A DNA stretch of 64,000 nt from Shinella sp. UYSO24 (GTDB taxonomy: Bacteria > Pseudomonadota > Alphaproteobacteria > Rhizobiales > Rhizobiaceae): the NCBI GenBank assembly GCA_902167985.1, contig CABHNZ010000019.1, forward strand, positions 1-64,000. Direction: 5' to 3'. Both the position numbers and the translations under genes were made by a program. The notes below the pieces were generated by a model. It did no database searches. It saw only the letters and a program-made list of their open reading frames with translations, and was not told where the DNA came from. Of this stretch, positions 26,531 through 36,019 are shown in pieces (position 1 is the first letter of the stretch; every line of letters begins with the position of its first letter).

Positions 26531-27721
26531 ATGGCCGAACCCAAGCATGCCTGGCTTCGCGGCGATGATCACGAGGCAACCAAGGCCAGCTTTCCCGAGC
26601 TGTTCTTCGATCTCGTCTTCGTCTTTGCGCTGATACAGCTCTCGGGCACGCTCTCGTCGGATTTTTCGATCGGAGCCGCCTCGACAAGCCTTCTCTTCGT
26701 CTTTGCCCTGTGGTGGGTGTGGATCCAGACGACCTGGATCACCAATCTTCTCGATGCGGAAAAAGAACCCGTCCGGCTTCTGCTGTTCGGAATGATGTTC
26801 CTCGGCATCGTGATGGCGATCGCATTACCGCGCGCATTGACCGATATGGGACTGGTGTTTGCCATCGCCTACAGCGCCATGCAGATTGCCAGGAGCCTGT
26901 TTGCCACCTTTGCCTTCCGGGGAACCGATGGCGACAGCTTTCGGACATTCGTCAGGATAGACATCTGGGTCGTCACCGCGAGCCTCATATGGATTGCCGG
27001 TGGCATTGCAGAGAGCAATTGGCGTGTTTTCCTCTGGTCGATAGCGCTGGTCGTCGAATATCTCGGGCCAGTTGTCCGCTATTGGGTGCCGGGCGCCGGA
27101 TCGGCCCCAAGGGAGACACTCGACATCAACGGCGAGCATCTTGCCGAGCGATGCGCGCTGTTCGTAATCATCGCACTGGGCGAGACGATCCTGACCACCG
27201 GCAAGACGGCGTCCACACATATCGAGGCGCCGGGGACGGTCCTTGTTCTCTGCGGTGCCTTTATCGGTACCGTGCTCATGTGGTGGATCTATTTTCATGA
27301 CAATCAGGAGCGGGTGTCGGATAAGGCCGAGCATACGCAGCGGCCGCAAAAGACGGCACAACATCTCTTCACGTACGGGCATTTGCCGATCGTGGCCGGG
27401 ATCATCCTCACCGCCGTCGGGGAGGATTTCGCCTTGTCTGCGCCGCATGAGGAAGGCTCCCTGAAACACGGTATGGCGCTGCTCGGCGGACCGGCGGTGT
27501 TTCTGGTCGGCACGGCGTGGATGAGGTCCGTCGCGGTGGGATCGATCCCTTATTCGCATCTGGCCGGCATCGCGCTTCTTGTGGCAGGCTCCGTTCTTGT
27601 TGCAACGGCAGACAACGCCACCCTGCAGATCTTCGCGACGGGCGTGCTGTTGGCTGTTGCCGTATGGGAAACTCTATCACGCAGACAGTCGCCAGCGCGC
27701 GCGACGGCCCCGTCGTCCTGA
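26531..27721 (+). CDS. ltrA: Low temperature requirement protein A family
   Basis: 396 residues with about ten to twelve membrane helices. Family hallmarks are the N-terminal FPELFFDLVFVFALIQLS and the later HLAERCALFVIIALGETIL. LtrA proteins are inner-membrane proteins first linked to growth of Listeria in the cold; their transport or enzymatic activity is unknown. The start ATG follows GAGGGACC. It is probably cotranscribed with the FAD oxidoreductase 155 bp downstream, but no promoter is obvious. Confidence 0.92.
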   Translation: MAEPKHAWLRGDDHEATKASFPELFFDLVFVFALIQLSGTLSSDFSIGAASTSLLFVFALWWVWIQTTWITNLLDAEKEPVRLLLFGMMFLGIVMAIALPRALTDMGLVFAIAYSAMQIARSLFATFAFRGTDGDSFRTFVRIDIWVVTASLIWIAGGIAESNWRVFLWSIALVVEYLGPVVRYWVPGAGSAPRETLDINGEHLAERCALFVIIALGETILTTGKTASTHIEAPGTVLVLCGAFIGTVLMWWIYFHDNQERVSDKAEHTQRPQKTAQHLFTYGHLPIVAGIILTAVGEDFALSAPHEEGSLKHGMALLGGPAVFLVGTAWMRSVAVGSIPYSHLAGIALLVAGSVLVATADNATLQIFATGVLLAVAVWETLSRRQSPARATAPSS

Positions 27722-27875
27722 CCCCGCAGGCACCGACATGGGCGACGCCAGATGCGAACGAGTTACCCGCAGGCTCGCCTGCGACGTGCCGCATCACGTC
27801 GGGATCGGAACCAAGGGCCGTATACGCCGTTTTCTGCCACCGGTCTGTTTCCAATGGTATTCTCAGGACGATAGC

Positions 27876-29105
27876 GTGCCAAAGCCACTGACGCATAAAC
27901 AGAAACTGCGGCAAGACGAGCCGCTCTGGGTTGGCAAGCGTGGATCATCATCCCTGTCGATGCACCGGACGCCGCGCGACAATGCCTATGATGTCGTGGT
28001 CGTCGGTGCCGGTATCAGCGGTGTTCTGGTCGCGCATCGGCTCTGCCGACGAGGCCGCAGGATATTGGTGGTGGACCGACGCGAGCCTTCGCGGGGGAGC
28101 ACATCGGCAAGCACCGCCATGATCCAGCACGAAATCGACATTCCCTTGCACAAGTTGCAGCAGGCGATTGGTGCTCAGAAGGCGGGCCGCGTTTGGCAGC
28201 GTTCAGCCCGCGCCGTCGAGGATCTGGCCGTCGTCGTCCGCGACCTTGCGATCGATTGCGCATTCGAGCGGCGCCGCACGCTGTTTCTGGCCGGGTCGGC
28301 CTGTGGATCGCGGGCCCTGAAGGCCGAAGTCGAGGCGCGGTCGAATGCCGGCCTCGATGCTCGATTGCTTCAACAGTCGACGCTGGCGAAAGAGTACGGG
28401 ATTTCCAGCCGGACGGCGGCGATCGACAGCGCGATCTCGGCTTCTGCCGATCCGGTACAGCTTACGATGGGCATCCTGCGCCATGCCGCTCGGCAAGGTG
28501 TCGAGATCGTGCCTGATCTTGAGATCACCGACCTGCGGCAAGCAGGAGAGGAGGTCTATCTCGCAACGTCGGACGGGAAGATCATCTCGGCGCATAATGT
28601 CGTCTTTTGTACCGGTTACGAGTTTCTGGAGTGCCTGAGAGGGAAGGGACATTCGATCGTGTCGACATGGGCGTTGGCGAGCCGTCGTCACTTGCCCCGG
28701 CCGGCATGGCTCGACGACTATCTGGTTTGGGAGGGAGCAGATCCCTACCTCTATTTTCGCTCCACGCCGGACGGACGCGTCATCGTCGGTGGCGAAGACG
28801 AGGATAGCGACGCTGCCTATCGGGATGAGCGAAAGCTCGACGGAAAGGTGCGTACCCTCGTCTCGAAACTCTTCGACCTCACCGGAATAGAGATCGGCAA
28901 ACCCGACTTCGCATGGTCGGCGGCATTCGGCGTCACGCCCCAGGGCATACCGATCATCGACAGGGCGCCCGGTTTCAACAACGTCTTCGTCGCCATGGGT
29001 TATGGCGGCAACGGCATCACATTCTCGCAGATGGCCGCCGATCTGATTTCGGCAGAGATCGACGGAGCCCGAGACGCGGACTGGGATCTGTTCTCTCAGC
29101 CCTGA
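27876..29105 (+). CDS. FAD-dependent oxidoreductase (DAO family)
   Basis: 409 residues from a GTG at 27876; the frame continues upstream into ltrA but without a start signal. The dinucleotide fold is DVVVVGAGISGVLVAHRL near residues 35-52, with the family GSTSAST motif for FAD contact at about 72, and the C-terminal FAD-binding GYGGNGITFSQMAADL. This places it in the D-amino-acid oxidase/glycine oxidase superfamily, acting on an amine. Substrate unknown. The N-terminal extension PKPLTHKQKLRQDEPLW is seen in rhizobial relatives, which supports the GTG start. Confidence 0.88.
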   Translation: MPKPLTHKQKLRQDEPLWVGKRGSSSLSMHRTPRDNAYDVVVVGAGISGVLVAHRLCRRGRRILVVDRREPSRGSTSASTAMIQHEIDIPLHKLQQAIGAQKAGRVWQRSARAVEDLAVVVRDLAIDCAFERRRTLFLAGSACGSRALKAEVEARSNAGLDARLLQQSTLAKEYGISSRTAAIDSAISASADPVQLTMGILRHAARQGVEIVPDLEITDLRQAGEEVYLATSDGKIISAHNVVFCTGYEFLECLRGKGHSIVSTWALASRRHLPRPAWLDDYLVWEGADPYLYFRSTPDGRVIVGGEDEDSDAAYRDERKLDGKVRTLVSKLFDLTGIEIGKPDFAWSAAFGVTPQGIPIIDRAPGFNNVFVAMGYGGNGITFSQMAADLISAEIDGARDADWDLFSQP

Positions 29106-29126
29106 AGAACAGGCAAGCGGTCGCGG

Positions 29127-29360
29127 TCAGGAGAGGATACGGTCCGCATATTCGATGTTGAACGCGAAACTCACCTTGGCGACCGGCGCATCATGCTCAT
29201 CGGTAATCGCAATCGAGACGTTTTCCGGCGGCGGGAAGTTCCTGAACACGAACTGCGCCAGTGCGTTTATGCCTGTATCGATTGCCTGGTGTGAACTCTC
29301 GGCATCGATCGCAACCCTGGCTTCCTTGCCATCCATGATGTGCAAATTGTAGCTCGGCAT
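29127..29360 (-). CDS. Hypothetical protein, 77 aa
   Basis: Start ATG at 29360 after AAGGAGA. A small alpha/beta protein (MPSYNLHIMDGKEARVAIDA, then SSHQAIDTGINALAQFVFRN, IAITDEHDAPVAKVSFAF). The alternating hydrophobic strands, one helix and a final strand suggest a DUF6894-like stress protein, but I am not sure of the family. It lies 70 bp downstream of the ABC exporter gene on the same strand. Confidence 0.6.
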   Translation of the reverse strand: MPSYNLHIMDGKEARVAIDAESSHQAIDTGINALAQFVFRNFPPPENVSIAITDEHDAPVAKVSFAFNIEYADRILS

Positions 29361-29430
29361 GCTGTCTCCTTTTCCTTTTTCCAGCAAGAATGATCAATTC
29401 ACCTCTGCTTCGATGGCGCCATCCGCCGCT

Positions 29431-31298
29431 TCAACGGATTCGAGGCAGAAGTCGCGAGAGCATCCGGCGTCTTGAGTGTCTGGGCACGAGGTCCTCGTCG
29501 CTGACCAGCCGCGCTCCGCCCTCGCGCTTCTCGAGGGTAATCTTGCGGCTATGGAAGGCTTCGAGTTCGGCACGATGCCCGACGCTCACGACGGTGACAT
29601 CCGGCAGCTCGTCGATCATCATCTGCATGATCTTGTCCTGGCTCTTCTCATCGAGCGCGGATGTCGCCTCGTCCATGACGACGATATCAGGGTGGTGGAG
29701 CAGCAGCCGGGCAAAGGCCAAGCGTTGTTTTTCGCCACCGGACAAGGTGTGATCCCAGGGGGCTTCGTCCTCGATCTTGCTACTCAGGTGGCCAAGGCCG
29801 ACCTTTTCGAGCGCGCCGGCGATCTTCTCCACCGACCACTCGTCTGCGCCATGCGGATAGGCAACGGCTCGCCGCAAGGTGCCTGATGGTATGTAAGGCT
29901 TCTGCGGCAGCATGAAGAGCCGGCTATCTGGACGAAAGCTGACGCTGCCGCCGCCCCATGGCCAAAGCCCCGAGATGGCGCGCACGAGCGTGCTTTTGCC
30001 CGATCCGGATTCGCCGGCAACGAGAACCCGTTCGCCCGGCTCGATCTCAACCTGTGTTTCCTTGACGACCGCGGTTCCATCACCCAGCGAAAGGGAAAGA
30101 TCGTGAAGACTGAGCATTGTCTCGCCCACTGTCTCGCCACGCTTGATGCGTCCGAGACTTTCGCTCTGTTCGGCGCGCTCAAGACCATCCAGCGACATCA
30201 TCAGGGAAGCGACCCGTCGGGCAGACGCGTTCCAGTCCGCAAGCCGCGGGTAATTGTCGACGAGCCATCCGAAGGCCGTCTGGACGATCGTGAAGGCGGA
30301 TGCTGCCTGCATGACCTCGCCAAGCGACATGCTGCCATCGAGAAACTTTGGCGCGCACAGAAGTACCGGCACGACCGGGGCAATCAGCATCGAGCCATGC
30401 GACACAAGCGTGGTGCGCATGTACTGGTGGGCAAGAAGCCGCCATTGCTGACGCACGTTCTTGAACGAACGATCGAGGTCGTTGCGTTCCTCTTCCTCTC
30501 CGCCGAGCAACGCAATGCTTTCGCCGTTTTCCCGTACACGCGTCAAAGAGTACCGAAATTCCGCCTCGACCTGGTTCTTGACCTCGGAGACCTCGACGAA
30601 ATGGCGGGCTATATAGGCAATCGAACCGGAAGTCGAGACGGCATAGATGATCGCGGCAACGACGAGGAAGCCCGGAATTGTGACGTACTGATCCGCAATC
30701 GGCAATGTCAGCGCGCCGCCGATGGTCCACAGAACGACGATGAAGGTCGAGGCGGAGACGAAGGCCGCGATTACCCCCGAAACGAAATCCACCGGCGATT
30801 CCGTCGCAATCCGCATGTCTTCCGACAGGCGTGCCTCCGGGTTTTGATGATCGCCACCGATGAGGTTCAACTGGTAATATCGCCCATGGTCGAGCCATCG
30901 AGCGATCATCGCCTTGGTCAGCCAGGACCGCCAGCGGCGCTGGATCGTCATGCGCACGAAAACCTGGCTGGTCACGAGCGCGACACTGCCGAGGACAAGC
31001 GGCGGAAAGATCATCCCGAGATGATAGACTGCCGGTGCATTGCGCTGTTCGATGGCGTCGAAAATTTCCCTGTTCCAGATGTTGAGGCCATACTGAACCC
31101 GACATTCATACCGATCAGGGCCAGCAGACCGATCGAGCAGGGCCAGGCAAGACGGTCGCCGCGGCGGCTCCAGTAGCCGCGCGCGCTGATCCAGAAGCGC
31201 TTCAGGAGATATTTCTTGCGTGCCCGCTCGGCCTCTTCGGGCGACAGATGTATATCTTCGTCGACAGCGTCAGGGAGTGGTTCGGCGGTGGGCGTCAA
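29431..31298 (-). pseudogene. SbmA/BacA-like ABC transporter, fused permease and ATPase, one frameshift as read
   Basis: Repaired length 622. Residues 30-330 hold the six-helix ABCD/SbmA-BacA-type membrane domain; residues 390-610 hold the ATPase, with Walker A GESGSGKST, signature LSGGEKQR, Walker B IVVMDEATSALDE and the H-loop SVGHR. The first 80 residues are in another frame as read; one C near 31093 (TTCAGTAT to TTCCAGTAT) gives the expected GFQYGLNIWNREIFDAIEQR. Members (YddA, Rv1819c type) move peptides, vitamin B12 or very-long-chain lipid parts across the inner membrane. In rhizobia the related BacA shapes the envelope and peptide tolerance. Confidence 0.88.
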
Positions 31299-31667
31299 CT
31301 GGCTCTCCTAAGCTCGACCGTATCACCCCACCTCAGGAACCGACCATGTGAGACACCTGTGCCGCCGGTGACGGCCTTCAAGACGTGGATCCGATGAGCC
31401 GTGACGTGCCCGGGGCGGGCAGGGATGGGGTGCCCTCACGCACTCGTGAGTGTCGACATAACGCGCGCACGGACGGGCGGTTCCGCCTTGCGAGCGGTTG
31501 TCCGTGCTTGTCATCGGAAGCCTTGGGACGCGTGGAAGACGACGCCAAAATTTCATTCGACAAAGGAAACTTGGCGGGTTCCGAATGCTTCTACAGATAT
31601 GGATAGCTACTCGATCGCGCCTTCGCTTTCCGTGATACCGTCGCGGTCACCTTGCTCCGTGTAGCGT
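31299..31667. other. Intergenic, nothing recognised
   Basis: 369 bases upstream of the ABC exporter and downstream of the SDR gene. Overlapping short frames here have no motif or ribosome-binding site. The exporter promoter must lie in the first part, but no known consensus is visible. Confidence 0.4.
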
Positions 31668-32402
31668 TCACCACTCGATAGCGCTACCGTCATATGCGAC
31701 GAATGAACCTGTGTCGCCGGGTTGGAGGCGGTTCAGGACCGCAAGAATATTTCTTGCAGCTGTTGCGGGTTGTGTCGTCTGGTGCCCTGAGACGTAGGGG
31801 GCGGAGAGTTTTGTTTCGACGGTCCCAGGGTGGGTCGCAACGATGACACTTTCTGGATGGGTACGGCTAACCTCAATGGCGGCAGTCCTGACAATCTGCT
31901 TCAGTGCTGCCTTTGAGGCCCGGTAAGAGACCCACCCTCCTAATCGGTTGTCGCCTATGGAGCCGACACGCGCAGACAGGAATGCTGAAAGAGACCGGCC
32001 CTTCCGGTCGAGCAATGGAAGGAAGTGCTTAGCGATCAGCGCGGGACCGATGGCATTTACGCTAAAGTGCTCCAACATCACATTCGGGCTAATTTGCCGT
32101 AGAGACTTCTCTGGCCCGGTCCCGGCTATGGTCAGTACGCCCGTGGCACATATGAGAACGTGGATGGGCTGACCTCCCAGCTTTGAAGCCGCCTCTGCGA
32201 CCATTTGCTCGTTGGTGATGTCCAAACCATCAGACGCTCGCGAAATACAAATAGCCTCGCCCAACTTGTTATCAGTCAGAAGCGCCTCATGGATAGCAGA
32301 TCCAATGCCCCCTGAGGCGCCGACAACGACGGCGCGATATCCTTCAGGCAATGAGGAAAGCAAAGGCCCTGCAGGGCCTTTGCCGTAACCGGTTTGGGTC
32401 AC
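31668..32402 (-). CDS. Short-chain dehydrogenase (C-factor/CsgA-like)
   Basis: 244 residues from a GTG at 32402 that overlaps the preceding stop (GTGA). The Rossmann fold has VVGASGGIGSAI, an ICATG in place of NNAG, the catalytic Ser in SARVGSIGDN and YRASK as the YxxxK pair. The short, two-lobed pattern with THPGTVETKLSAPY fits the CsgA/C-factor subgroup. A perfect 24-bp palindrome sits between codons 7 and 15; if that is the terminator of the upstream gene, translation may instead begin at a TTG near 32351. Substrate unknown. Confidence 0.85.
   Translation of the reverse strand: MTQTGYGKGPAGPLLSSLPEGYRAVVVGASGGIGSAIHEALLTDNKLGEAICISRASDGLDITNEQMVAEAASKLGGQPIHVLICATGVLTIAGTGPEKSLRQISPNVMLEHFSVNAIGPALIAKHFLPLLDRKGRSLSAFLSARVGSIGDNRLGGWVSYRASKAALKQIVRTAAIEVSRTHPESVIVATHPGTVETKLSAPYVSGHQTTQPATAARNILAVLNRLQPGDTGSFVAYDGSAIEW
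32360..32383. repeat. 24-bp perfect palindrome at an SDR start
   Basis: Arms GCAAAGGCCC / GGGCCTTTGC meet at TGCA. On the minus strand it falls 16 bases after the stop of the 32399 gene and is followed by TTTCC, as a terminator or attenuator might be. Confidence 0.5.
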
Positions 32403-32668
32403 CTTTGAAGTGCCCCGCCGATGATCGCGCCAATGGCGAAGGCGGCGGCAGGGTACCAGAAACCATCTGGGCCACGACGATAGCCGCGACGATGTTCGTG
32501 CGAACCACGATAGCCATGGTAATATCCATGGCCGTCCTTCCCACGATGTGGGCCCCAGCCTTTGGGATAATGCTGACCATGCGGCGGCGGCCTGTGATCC
32601 TGCGCTTCCGCAATGAGCGGGGTAAGGGCCATGCCAGCGGCGACGATAATTGCGAGTGATTTCTTCAT
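32399..32668 (-). CDS. Exported His/Gly/Tyr-rich small protein
   Basis: 89 residues from the ATG at 32668. A clear signal peptide (MKKSLAIIVAAGMALTPLIAEAQ) is followed by a His/Arg/Gly/Tyr-rich segment (GKDGHGYYHGYRGSHEHRRG) and a C-terminal hydrophobic glycine-zipper-like stretch (YPAAAFAIGAIIGGAL). Such rhizobial envelope proteins of unknown role resemble the RcnB and glycine-zipper groups. The His-rich part could bind metal ions (inference). Overlaps the SDR start by four bases. Confidence 0.7.
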   Translation of the reverse strand: MKKSLAIIVAAGMALTPLIAEAQDHRPPPHGQHYPKGWGPHRGKDGHGYYHGYRGSHEHRRGYRRGPDGFWYPAAAFAIGAIIGGALQR

Positions 32669-32742
32669 GTGAAATGCCTGATATGTCTCGTTATGGTCTG
32701 GAAGAAGATAGAGCGAAGACGGCGCCCGGCAACGGAGATTGA

Positions 32743-32961
32743 TCAACCTGGATGTCGAAGCCACTTGTGTCTCTCGATGCCCGACCTGATCGCCGCGGAC
32801 GTACGTTTGCCCTCGCGAAACAAGGTCAGAATTGCCGCAGCGCCTATCTCATACTCGGGAGAGCCACGCTCGATACAGTTGGTGGGGCTCCACTCAAGAA
32901 GTTCCAATTCGACGACGTCAAGGTCGCCCGGAGTGAGCGCCGAATGGATGAACATTTTCAT
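32743..32961 (-). CDS. Hypothetical protein, 72 aa
   Basis: Begins MKMFIHSALTPGDLDVVE. The pattern of a short N-terminal segment, then CIERGSPEYEIGAAAILTLFREGKRTSAAIRSGI is common in small rhizobial proteins of unknown function; two amphipathic helices with a Glu-Arg-Gly-Ser turn between. Start is uncertain between ATG 32961 and 32955. Confidence 0.6.
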   Translation of the reverse strand: MKMFIHSALTPGDLDVVELELLEWSPTNCIERGSPEYEIGAAAILTLFREGKRTSAAIRSGIERHKWLRHPG

Positions 32962-33056
32962 TGTGACTCTACCGGCGAAGGTAAAAAACGCCGCTGATTT
33001 GAAGGGGGACACACGGCTGCCCGGGGAGCCTAGTCTCGGTTGCATCGCAATCGTGG

Positions 33057-33194
33057 CTAGTGCGAAGGCTGGTTGGACTGGCCGCTCGGCGGAGTGATGT
33101 TTTGCCCATCGGGACTACCGGGCTTCAGAACGGTAAAATACAGACCCGCCACAACGATGCCGATGGCGAAAATCACGCCGACGAAGGTGAACAT
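33057..33194 (-). CDS. Small single-span membrane protein, 45 aa
   Basis: Starts MFTFVGVIFAIGIVVAGLYF, one membrane helix at the very N-terminus, followed by a Pro/Ser/Gln/Asn-rich tail (PPSGQSNQPSH) likely outside the cytoplasm. The frame is open upstream to 33278, but the ATG at 33194 gives the natural membrane-protein start. A degenerate stress element (GAAAC-N16-CGTT on the minus strand, 33259-33283) lies about 65 bp upstream. Confidence 0.5.
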   Translation of the reverse strand: MFTFVGVIFAIGIVVAGLYFTVLKPGSPDGQNITPPSGQSNQPSH

Positions 33195-33391
33195 CTTGTG
33201 GCTGGCCTTCTTTTCAGTATTCAAACCGGTGCTCCATTTCTGATTCGGTGCCGCTCTTAACGCGGAGCACGCCAACAAGTTTCATCCGAAGCTTGCATTT
33301 GTTTCTCGTTGGATCCGCTAAAGCCTAGCCAGACGACTTCGCGGGAGAAACGCAATGTCTCCTCGGGAAGCGCCGAGCGCATATCATTCTG

Positions 33392-34921
33392 ATGTGGATG
33401 TTCTTGCGCGGTTTCGTCGCACGAGTGGTGGGGAACACCCGGCAACGCCCGACATTGTTGCAGTGCAATAACATAGGGGCAGGGCTTTTCCCGCATGACA
33501 TCAAACTCCCAAAACGTTTCCACGAGCTCAGGCGCTTCAACTCCGAAGCAGATCCGGTATCTGAATTTCATCACGCAGTCGCCACTCTCGGGGCCCTGGC
33601 ATTCGGCTACGATACCGGCGTCATTGCGGGAGCACTGCCGTTTATGAGCAAGGCAGTGCACGAGGGAGGCTTGGGACTGACAGCCTTTTCGGAGGGGCTC
33701 GTCACATCGGCATTGATCATTGGAGCTGCCCTCGGCTCCTTTGCGGCTGGTCAGCTTTCCGATCGGTTCGGAAGGCGAAAATGCCTTCTTGTTCTAGCTG
33801 TCGTATTTTTTGTTGGCGCGCTTGGGACTGCATTCGCTCCCGATATCCCAATCATGGTCGCGATGCGCTTCATCCTCGGGATCGGTGTGGGCGGCTCCTC
33901 CACGATCGTCCCGCTTTTCATAGCTGAAGTCGCTCCTCCGAAGCGTCGGGCACGCTTGGTAACACGGAGCGAGCTGATGATCGTCAGCGGCCAGATGGTT
34001 GCATACGTCACCAGCGCTGTTCTCGCGCATGTCGTCGACAATCCCGAAGTCTGGCGCATCATGCTTGGTCTTGCCGCAGTGCCGGCAGTCCTTCTATGGG
34101 TCGGCATGATGTTCGCGCCGGAATCGCCGCGCTGGCTCGCCCAACACGGCCGTGAGAACGACGCTCGCGACGTCATGAAGGCAATCCGCCGGGATCCTCA
34201 GCAGCGAGAAAAAGAGATGGCGGCGATGACCGATGCTTCCTCTGACGAGGATGCTGCGTCCTTCGCAGATCTGCGTGAACCTTGGATCCGCAACCTTCTG
34301 CTGATCGGAATCGGTCTCGGCTTTGTGGCGCAGTTCTCCGGTATCAATGCCTTCATGTATTTCACCCCGATCATCTTGCAGTCTACGGGCCTTACGACCG
34401 AAGCAGCCCTGACGGCAACCATCGGGAACGGCGTGGTTTCCCTTCTCGCCACTTGTCTAGGGCTATGGCTGATCGGCCGAGTTCCACGTCGCCGCATGCT
34501 GCTGACCGGCCTGTCCGGGGTTCTGGTGGCACAGCTCGCTCTCGGTCTCGCTCTACAGCAGATGCCCGATGGCGCAGCGCGCAGCTATGCCGCGCTTGGC
34601 ATCATCTTTGTCTTCCTCTTCTGCTACCAGAGCATGGTGTCGACCACCTACTGGCTGATGATGTCGGAACTCTACCCTCAGCGCATGCGTGGAATGATCG
34701 CCGGCATTGCTGTCGCCCTCCAGTGGGTGTTCAATGCGACCGTTGCCTTCCTATTCCCGATGATCATGTCGGTTGTCGGCTACTCGACGTTCTTCATCTT
34801 CTTCGCGATCAACGTGCTTTCTGTACTGTTCGTCGCGCGGTTTGTCCCAGAAACACGGGGGAAATCACTGGAGAAGCTGGAAGCACATCTGCAACGGGAA
34901 CTCACCCCCGAGCCGGCTTAA
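33392..34921 (+). CDS. MFS sugar porter
   Basis: Twelve-helix sugar transporter. Family motifs: FGYDTGVIAGALPFM in helix 1, DRFGRRK between helices 2 and 3, PESPRWLAQHGR before the central loop, QFSGINAFMYFTP in helix 7, and VPETRGKSLE at the C-terminus. It imports or exchanges a hexose, pentose or polyol by proton symport; substrate unknown. The start is uncertain: the first 70 codons before helix 1 are not family-like and no ribosome-binding site is clear, so translation may begin nearer 33560 or the 5' end may hold a frameshift. No adjacent catabolic genes. Confidence 0.88.
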   Translation: MWMFLRGFVARVVGNTRQRPTLLQCNNIGAGLFPHDIKLPKRFHELRRFNSEADPVSEFHHAVATLGALAFGYDTGVIAGALPFMSKAVHEGGLGLTAFSEGLVTSALIIGAALGSFAAGQLSDRFGRRKCLLVLAVVFFVGALGTAFAPDIPIMVAMRFILGIGVGGSSTIVPLFIAEVAPPKRRARLVTRSELMIVSGQMVAYVTSAVLAHVVDNPEVWRIMLGLAAVPAVLLWVGMMFAPESPRWLAQHGRENDARDVMKAIRRDPQQREKEMAAMTDASSDEDAASFADLREPWIRNLLLIGIGLGFVAQFSGINAFMYFTPIILQSTGLTTEAALTATIGNGVVSLLATCLGLWLIGRVPRRRMLLTGLSGVLVAQLALGLALQQMPDGAARSYAALGIIFVFLFCYQSMVSTTYWLMMSELYPQRMRGMIAGIAVALQWVFNATVAFLFPMIMSVVGYSTFFIFFAINVLSVLFVARFVPETRGKSLEKLEAHLQRELTPEPA

Positions 34922-35000
34922 TCGTGGCGGGAAGGAGTATCGAAAAATGCCGGGTTCTTCGTCTCGGTCGATCCTACTCCCAGCTGTTTGTTAAACACAT

Positions 35001-35021
35001 TCGAAAAGCCTGCCGCACCTC
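35001..35021 (+). repeat. Degenerate copy of the small-RNA terminal hairpin
   Basis: TCGAAAAGCCTGCCGCACCTC matches, with one extra A, the 5' flank, stem and loop start of the last hairpin of the small RNA at 3115-3135. The rest of the loop and the 3' arm are missing. Upstream bases are also similar. Confidence 0.5.
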
Positions 35022-35144
35022 ATTCTGATATAGTCGCGGGCGTTTCGTTTGAGGCTGGGTCCGCTAAAAAAGCGGCGGGTGGAATATCGTGATCGAAACT
35101 CACATAGAAAAAGATGGAATAACCAGTTGAGCTGGCCACGCCAA

Positions 35145-35357
35145 TTAGGCTCCCATTAAGAGCTCAGATGAGTTCCCGTTCGGTGTGAAGTGAGGAAAGA
35201 TAGGATAATATTCATGGCGGCGGTCATCATTCGAGATATCTCTGACGATATCGAGCGCTACGTGTCCGTGCAGCTCACGGTCGTAGAACCGAAGGCGAGA
35301 TTCGAGAGTTCCTTGAAGCCCCGGTTCATCCGTCTGGACGCCTGAAGCTTCGATCAT
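35145..35357 (-). CDS. Possible small protein, 70 aa
   Basis: An open frame beginning MIEASGVQTDEPGLQG and holding a charged helix (LESRLRFYDRELHGHVALD). No known family, weak ribosome-binding site. Without it, the stretch 34922-35550 has no gene apart from the degenerate hairpin and the promoter at 35498. Treat as tentative. Confidence 0.3.
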   Translation of the reverse strand: MIEASGVQTDEPGLQGTLESRLRFYDRELHGHVALDIVRDISNDDRRHEYYPIFPHFTPNGNSSELLMGA

Positions 35358-35497
35358 TGCTCGCGCAACATCGGCCGTGATACCGAACTGTCACGGAATG
35401 CGCAACCGAACCCTAGCAGCCAGCGCCTGAGGCTGCTGTGATTGACCGTCAGCAGACAACCTGATGATGATCGACTCTTTGAAAAGCAATTTTTATT

Positions 35498-35522
35498 GGA
35501 ACGCGTTTGACACATTTTCGTT
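35498..35522 (+). promoter_or_regulatory. Sigma-EcfG promoter of the 35551 gene
   Basis: GGAAC (35498-35502), 16 bases, CGTT (35519-35522), exact consensus; predicted leader about 22 bases with GGGAG before the ATG. Confidence 0.85.
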
Positions 35523-35550
35523 TCTTCTACTCAACGAAGGGAGAAACAAA

Positions 35551-35850
35551 ATGCTCAAGGTAATCGCAACGTCGGCTCTGGTTCTTGGTTTGGCTTCTTC
35601 CGCATTCGCTCAGACTAGTGCTGGTAGCGACAAACCGATGTCGAACACCAAAGACCACAACCAGATGATGATGAATTCGGACGGCAACAAGACGGATGGC
35701 ACGACCACGAATTCGGTCGGCACGACGCCGGGTGTGTCGGGAAATTCAGCCGCCGACCAGACGGAAAAATGCCCTGCCGGTTCGCCGGGTGTTGGCACGC
35801 AGGGCACGGCTCCCGGCGACAAGGTATCGAAGGCTACCAACTGCCAGTAA
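35551..35850 (+). CDS. Exported small protein, Ser/Thr/Asn/Gly-rich
   Basis: 99 residues with a signal peptide (MLKVIATSALVLGLASSAFAQ) and a low-complexity mature part with MMMNSDGNKTDGTTTNSVG and two Cys (EKCPAGSPG, KATNCQ) that could form a disulfide. Similar exported proteins of unknown role are among the most stress-induced in rhizobia. It is flanked by an exact sigma-EcfG promoter and a terminator, so it is a single-gene stress transcript. Confidence 0.8.
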   Translation: MLKVIATSALVLGLASSAFAQTSAGSDKPMSNTKDHNQMMMNSDGNKTDGTTTNSVGTTPGVSGNSAADQTEKCPAGSPGVGTQGTAPGDKVSKATNCQ

Positions 35851-35871
35851 TGCTACCTACTGGTATTTTCG

Positions 35872-35901
35872 AAGGGTCTCGGCGTTTTCGCCGGGGCCTT
35901 T
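35872..35901 (+). terminator. Rho-independent terminator
   Basis: 13-bp stem (three G-U pairs) around a TTTT loop, AAGGGTCTCGGCG / CGCCGGGGCCTTT, ending in TTTTG, 21 bases after the stop of the 35551 gene. Confidence 0.7.
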
Positions 35902-36019
35902 TGTGCCCGTTTGTCGTCTATGCGGAAGCAGTCCTTCCATTAAAGTTGCGCCTGGGCGATTGGGCACCCGAGACCGCCAGCCGGACTAAGTTGAGGCGAG
36001 TGCCTCCCAAGGGGACCTG

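Noticed and set aside
26825..27559. 244-codon minus-strand frame inside ltrA
   Set aside because: Shadow frame; LtrA motifs on the plus strand are decisive.
30103..31176. 357-codon plus-strand frame over the ABC exporter
   Set aside because: Antisense shadow; composition is Arg/His-rich with no family features, while the minus strand has a complete transporter.
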